From Enterococcus moraviensis ATCC BAA-383 (GTDB taxonomy: Bacteria > Bacillota > Bacilli > Lactobacillales > Enterococcaceae): a stretch of 64,000 nucleotides of DNA. Where the stretch lies: assembly GCF_000407445.1 (NCBI RefSeq), contig NZ_ASWB01000004.1:355309-419308 (forward strand), in the 5' to 3' direction. This document shows positions 60,470-64,000 of this stretch, piece after piece (the stretch's first letter is position 1; every line of letters begins with the position of its first letter). Both the position numbers and the translations under genes were made by a program. Under the pieces are notes generated by a model, which did not search any database, was not told where the DNA came from, and saw only the letters and a list, made by a program, of their open reading frames with translations.

Positions 60470-61474
60470 ATGTGGAAAATAGGGAATGTAGAAATTCCGA
60501 ATCGCGTTGTAGTGGCGCCAATGGCTGGTATCAGCAATGCTGCATTCCGAGTGACGGTCAAGGAATTTGGAGCAGGGTTAGTGGTCTGTGAAATGATCAG
60601 CGATAAAGGAATCCAGCAAAGAAACAAAAAAACGTTGGATATGCTTTATATAGATAAACGAGAATATCCATTAAGTGTACAAATTTTTGGCGGAGACAAA
60701 GAAACGCTAGTTGAAGCAGCAAAATTTGTTGAAGAAAACACGGATGCAGCGATTATTGATATTAATATGGGGTGTCCTGTAAACAAAGTCATCAAAGCCG
60801 AAGCAGGAGCAAAGTGGCTTTTGGATCCGAATAAAGTATATGAAATGGTAGATGCTGTTTCTTCAGCAATAGATCTTCCTGTTACAGTAAAAATGAGAAC
60901 CGGTTGGGATGAAGAACATCTATTTGCTGTTGAAAATGCATTAGCAGCAGAAAAAGCAGGTGCATCGGCAATCGCTATGCACGGGCGCACCCGAGTTCAA
61001 ATGTACGAAGGAAAAGCGAATTGGGATATTCTAAAAGAAGTCAAACAACATTTGACGATTCCGTTTATGGGAAATGGAGATGTACGCACACCAGAAGATG
61101 CCAAACGTATGCTAGAATACGTGGGTGCAGATGGTGTGATGATTGGAAGAGCTGCATTAGGAAATCCTTGGATGATTCAACGGACGAAACAATATCTTGA
61201 AACAGGAGAACTTATTCCAGAACCATCTCCTCATGAAAAAATCAAGACAGCGAAAATTCACTTACAGCGACTAGTTGATCTAAAAGGAGAAAAAATCGCT
61301 ACTAGAGAATTCCGTCAACATGCTTCGTATTATTTTAAAGGAATTCCACGGGCTGCTAAAGTAAAAGTGGCAATCAATCAAGCAGAAACCCAACAAACGA
61401 TGGTTGAATTGATGAATGAATTTGAAGAAAAAGCTGAAAAATATGCAGAAAAAGATACAATTGAAATAAACTAA
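60470..61474 (+). CDS. dusB: tRNA-dihydrouridine synthase B
   Basis: 334 residues. FMN-dependent TIM barrel that reduces uridine in tRNA. Seen: VVVAPMAGISNAAFRVTVKE, IDINMGCPVNKVIKAEAGAK with the catalytic Cys, VTVKMRTGWDEEHLFA, AMHGRTRVQMYEGKANW and DGVMIGRAALGNPWMIQ. Close behind hslO and before lysS, the typical Firmicutes order (dus-lysS). Confidence 0.95.
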   Translation: MWKIGNVEIPNRVVVAPMAGISNAAFRVTVKEFGAGLVVCEMISDKGIQQRNKKTLDMLYIDKREYPLSVQIFGGDKETLVEAAKFVEENTDAAIIDINMGCPVNKVIKAEAGAKWLLDPNKVYEMVDAVSSAIDLPVTVKMRTGWDEEHLFAVENALAAEKAGASAIAMHGRTRVQMYEGKANWDILKEVKQHLTIPFMGNGDVRTPEDAKRMLEYVGADGVMIGRAALGNPWMIQRTKQYLETGELIPEPSPHEKIKTAKIHLQRLVDLKGEKIATREFRQHASYYFKGIPRAAKVKVAINQAETQQTMVELMNEFEEKAEKYAEKDTIEIN

Positions 61475-61520
61475 TAAAAAAAGCGGGTCGAAACAAAAAT
61501 TCGGCTTGCTTTTTTTTGTT
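61475..61520 (+). terminator. Terminator after dusB
   Basis: AAAAAAAGCGGGTCGAA (61476-61492) pairs with TTCGGCTTGCTTTTTT (from 61500), with G-U pairs, and ends in T-run. Confidence 0.75.
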
Positions 61521-61547
61521 TCAATGTGGCATTATAAGGGTATGTGA

Positions 61548-63065
<1,518 letters not shown>

Positions 63066-63068
63066 AAT

Positions 63069-63113
63069 GAAAAAAGAGAGGCTGAGTAACAAATCAGCCT
63101 CTCTTTTTTTTTC
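63069..63113 (+). terminator. Rho-independent terminator after lysS
   Basis: AAAAAGAGAGGCTGA (63071-63085) pairs with TCAGCCTCTCTTTTT (63094-63108), loop of 8, T9. It separates lysS from the rRNA promoters. Confidence 0.9.
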
Positions 63114-63235
63114 TAAAAAATGTCAGAAAAAAATCAGGAAATACACTGTAAAAAACAGGGAAAACGAACAATAAACAACAAAAGTAATAAAACAATCGGT
63201 AACGAAAAAAACTTTAAAAAAAGTGCAAATTTTAG

Positions 63236-63264
63236 TTGACCTAAGCCTAGAATCTTGGTATATT
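63236..63264 (+). promoter_or_regulatory. rRNA operon promoter P1
   Basis: TTGACC, 17-base spacer, TATATT. Most upstream of four tandem promoters; it is about 520 bases before 16S rRNA. Confidence 0.8.
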
Positions 63265-63361
63265 ATATCTTGTCGCAAGGCACTGATGAAACACGCCGAA
63301 CGATGAGAATAATATAACAATCCAAGGCTGAAAAAAACTTTGGAAATCAGGAAAAAAGTTG

Positions 63362-63390
63362 TTGACAAACAATGTTTAACCTGATAAACT
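63362..63390 (+). promoter_or_regulatory. rRNA operon promoter P2
   Basis: TTGACA, 17-base spacer, TAAACT. Lies in the first copy of an imperfect 120-base direct repeat. Confidence 0.8.
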
Positions 63391-63482
63391 AATGAAGTTG
63401 TCGCAAGAACTACAAGCGATAAACAAGAAATAGAATAACGTTTCAAGTTCGAAAGAAACTTGAAAAATCAGGAAAAAAGTTG

Positions 63483-63511
63483 TTGACAAATAACTAATAA
63501 CCTGATAAAAT
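63483..63511 (+). promoter_or_regulatory. rRNA operon promoter P3
   Basis: TTGACA, 17-base spacer, TAAAAT. In the second copy of the direct repeat. Confidence 0.82.
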
Positions 63512-63580
63512 AATGAAGTTGTCACGAAACACTCGACAACATCAAGCAGAAAAAAACTTTGAAACTTTTTTAAAAAAGTG

Positions 63581-63609
63581 TTGACATCGAATCGAAGATT
63601 TGATATGAT
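63581..63609 (+). promoter_or_regulatory. rRNA operon promoter P4
   Basis: TTGACA, 17-base spacer, TATGAT. Closest to the 16S gene (about 170 bases); the transcribed leader contains CTTTGAAAACTGAACAAAG at 63641-63659, a usual Firmicutes rRNA leader segment. Confidence 0.85.
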
Positions 63610-63780
63610 ATAAAAGTTGCTGCGAGGTAACACAGTAGACCTTTGAAAACTGAACAAAGTAAGACGAACCAAATGTGTAGGTTGTTTTTACAACGGTAAA
63701 AACAAACAACAATTTTTAACAAAGCGAAGCAATATGCTAGCAAACAAATGAGCTTAACAATCGCAAGATTGTGTTCAACT

Positions 63781-64000
<220 letters not shown>

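Larger units (their letters stand above)
63339..63530 (+). repeat. Direct duplication of a promoter unit in the rRNA control region
   Basis: A segment of about 70 bases starting with ATCAGGAAAAAAGTTGTTGA and ending with AATGAAGTTGTCGCAAGAAC or AATGAAGTTGTCACGAAAC occurs at about 63339-63410 and again at 63459-63530. Period is 120-121 bases. Each unit holds one promoter (P2, P3). Confidence 0.75.

Noticed and set aside
63339..63530. Repeated units before the rRNA gene as a CRISPR array
   Set aside because: Only two copies, about 70 bases each, each holding a promoter; no short regular repeats with unique spacers and no cas genes.

Overview
The window is chromosomal DNA of a low-GC Gram-positive bacterium, almost certainly an Enterococcus. 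The evidence is the 5' end of a 16S rRNA gene at the right edge, the fabI / fabF-fabZ arrangement, an Ldh of enterococcal type, and the block mfd - flippase - rqcP - divIC - S1 protein - tilS - hpt - ftsH - hslO - dusB - lysS - rrn. The species cannot be fixed from this sequence alone. No phage, complete insertion sequence, CRISPR array or tRNA gene was seen.

Layout. 1-4.2 kb: the tail of an ABC-F ATPase, a GNAT acetyltransferase, an XRE regulator, a small membrane protein and a membrane acyltransferase. 4.3-7 kb: fatty acid synthesis genes, fabI diverging from fabF-fabZ, with two FabT-type palindromes between them. 7-17.2 kb: a catabolic cluster with a PucR-type regulator facing allH-allF-allG (oxamate carbamoyltransferase family), an ankyrin/TPR protein, an NCS1 permease, a guanine deaminase-like protein and a carbamate kinase. 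17.5-21.5 kb: efp, a CPA2 antiporter, a DtpT peptide transporter and a YbgA-like protein. 21.7-28.6 kb: a spermidine/putrescine-type ABC importer joined in one operon to adenine deaminase and a second amidohydrolase. 28.7-32.8 kb: a DadA-like oxidase, an orphan OppA-like lipoprotein and a C45-type acyltransferase/hydrolase. 32.9-37 kb: moxR - DUF58 - transglutaminase operon. 37-42.3 kb: an MDR oxidoreductase, an LPXTG surface protein with leucine-rich and MucBP repeats, queG and a small membrane protein. 42.5-46.3 kb: sirtuin, acetyltransferase-chorismate mutase fusion, NiaR regulator, then aldehyde dehydrogenase. 46.3-47.4 kb: ldh with a Rex operator. 47.7-63 kb: the conserved housekeeping block. 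63.1-64 kb: four tandem rRNA promoters and the start of 16S rRNA.

How the genes may work together. The 8.9-17.2 kb cluster reads as a nitrogen/energy pathway: a permease brings in a purine- or ureide-type compound, a deaminase removes ammonia, the AllFGH-type enzyme transfers a carbamoyl group to phosphate, and carbamate kinase makes ATP. The 21.7-28.6 kb operon looks like a second nucleobase or N-heterocycle scavenging system. No purine ring-opening enzymes lie in the window, so the real substrates are unknown.

The points I find most worth a second look are the AllFGH operon with its embedded ankyrin/TPR protein, a dispersed imperfect-hairpin repeat (four copies, three ending shortly before a gene), an acetyltransferase fused to a chorismate mutase with all the active-site residues I could place at the E. 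coli spacing, and a sirtuin with a Cys-to-His change in its zinc site cotranscribed with NiaR.
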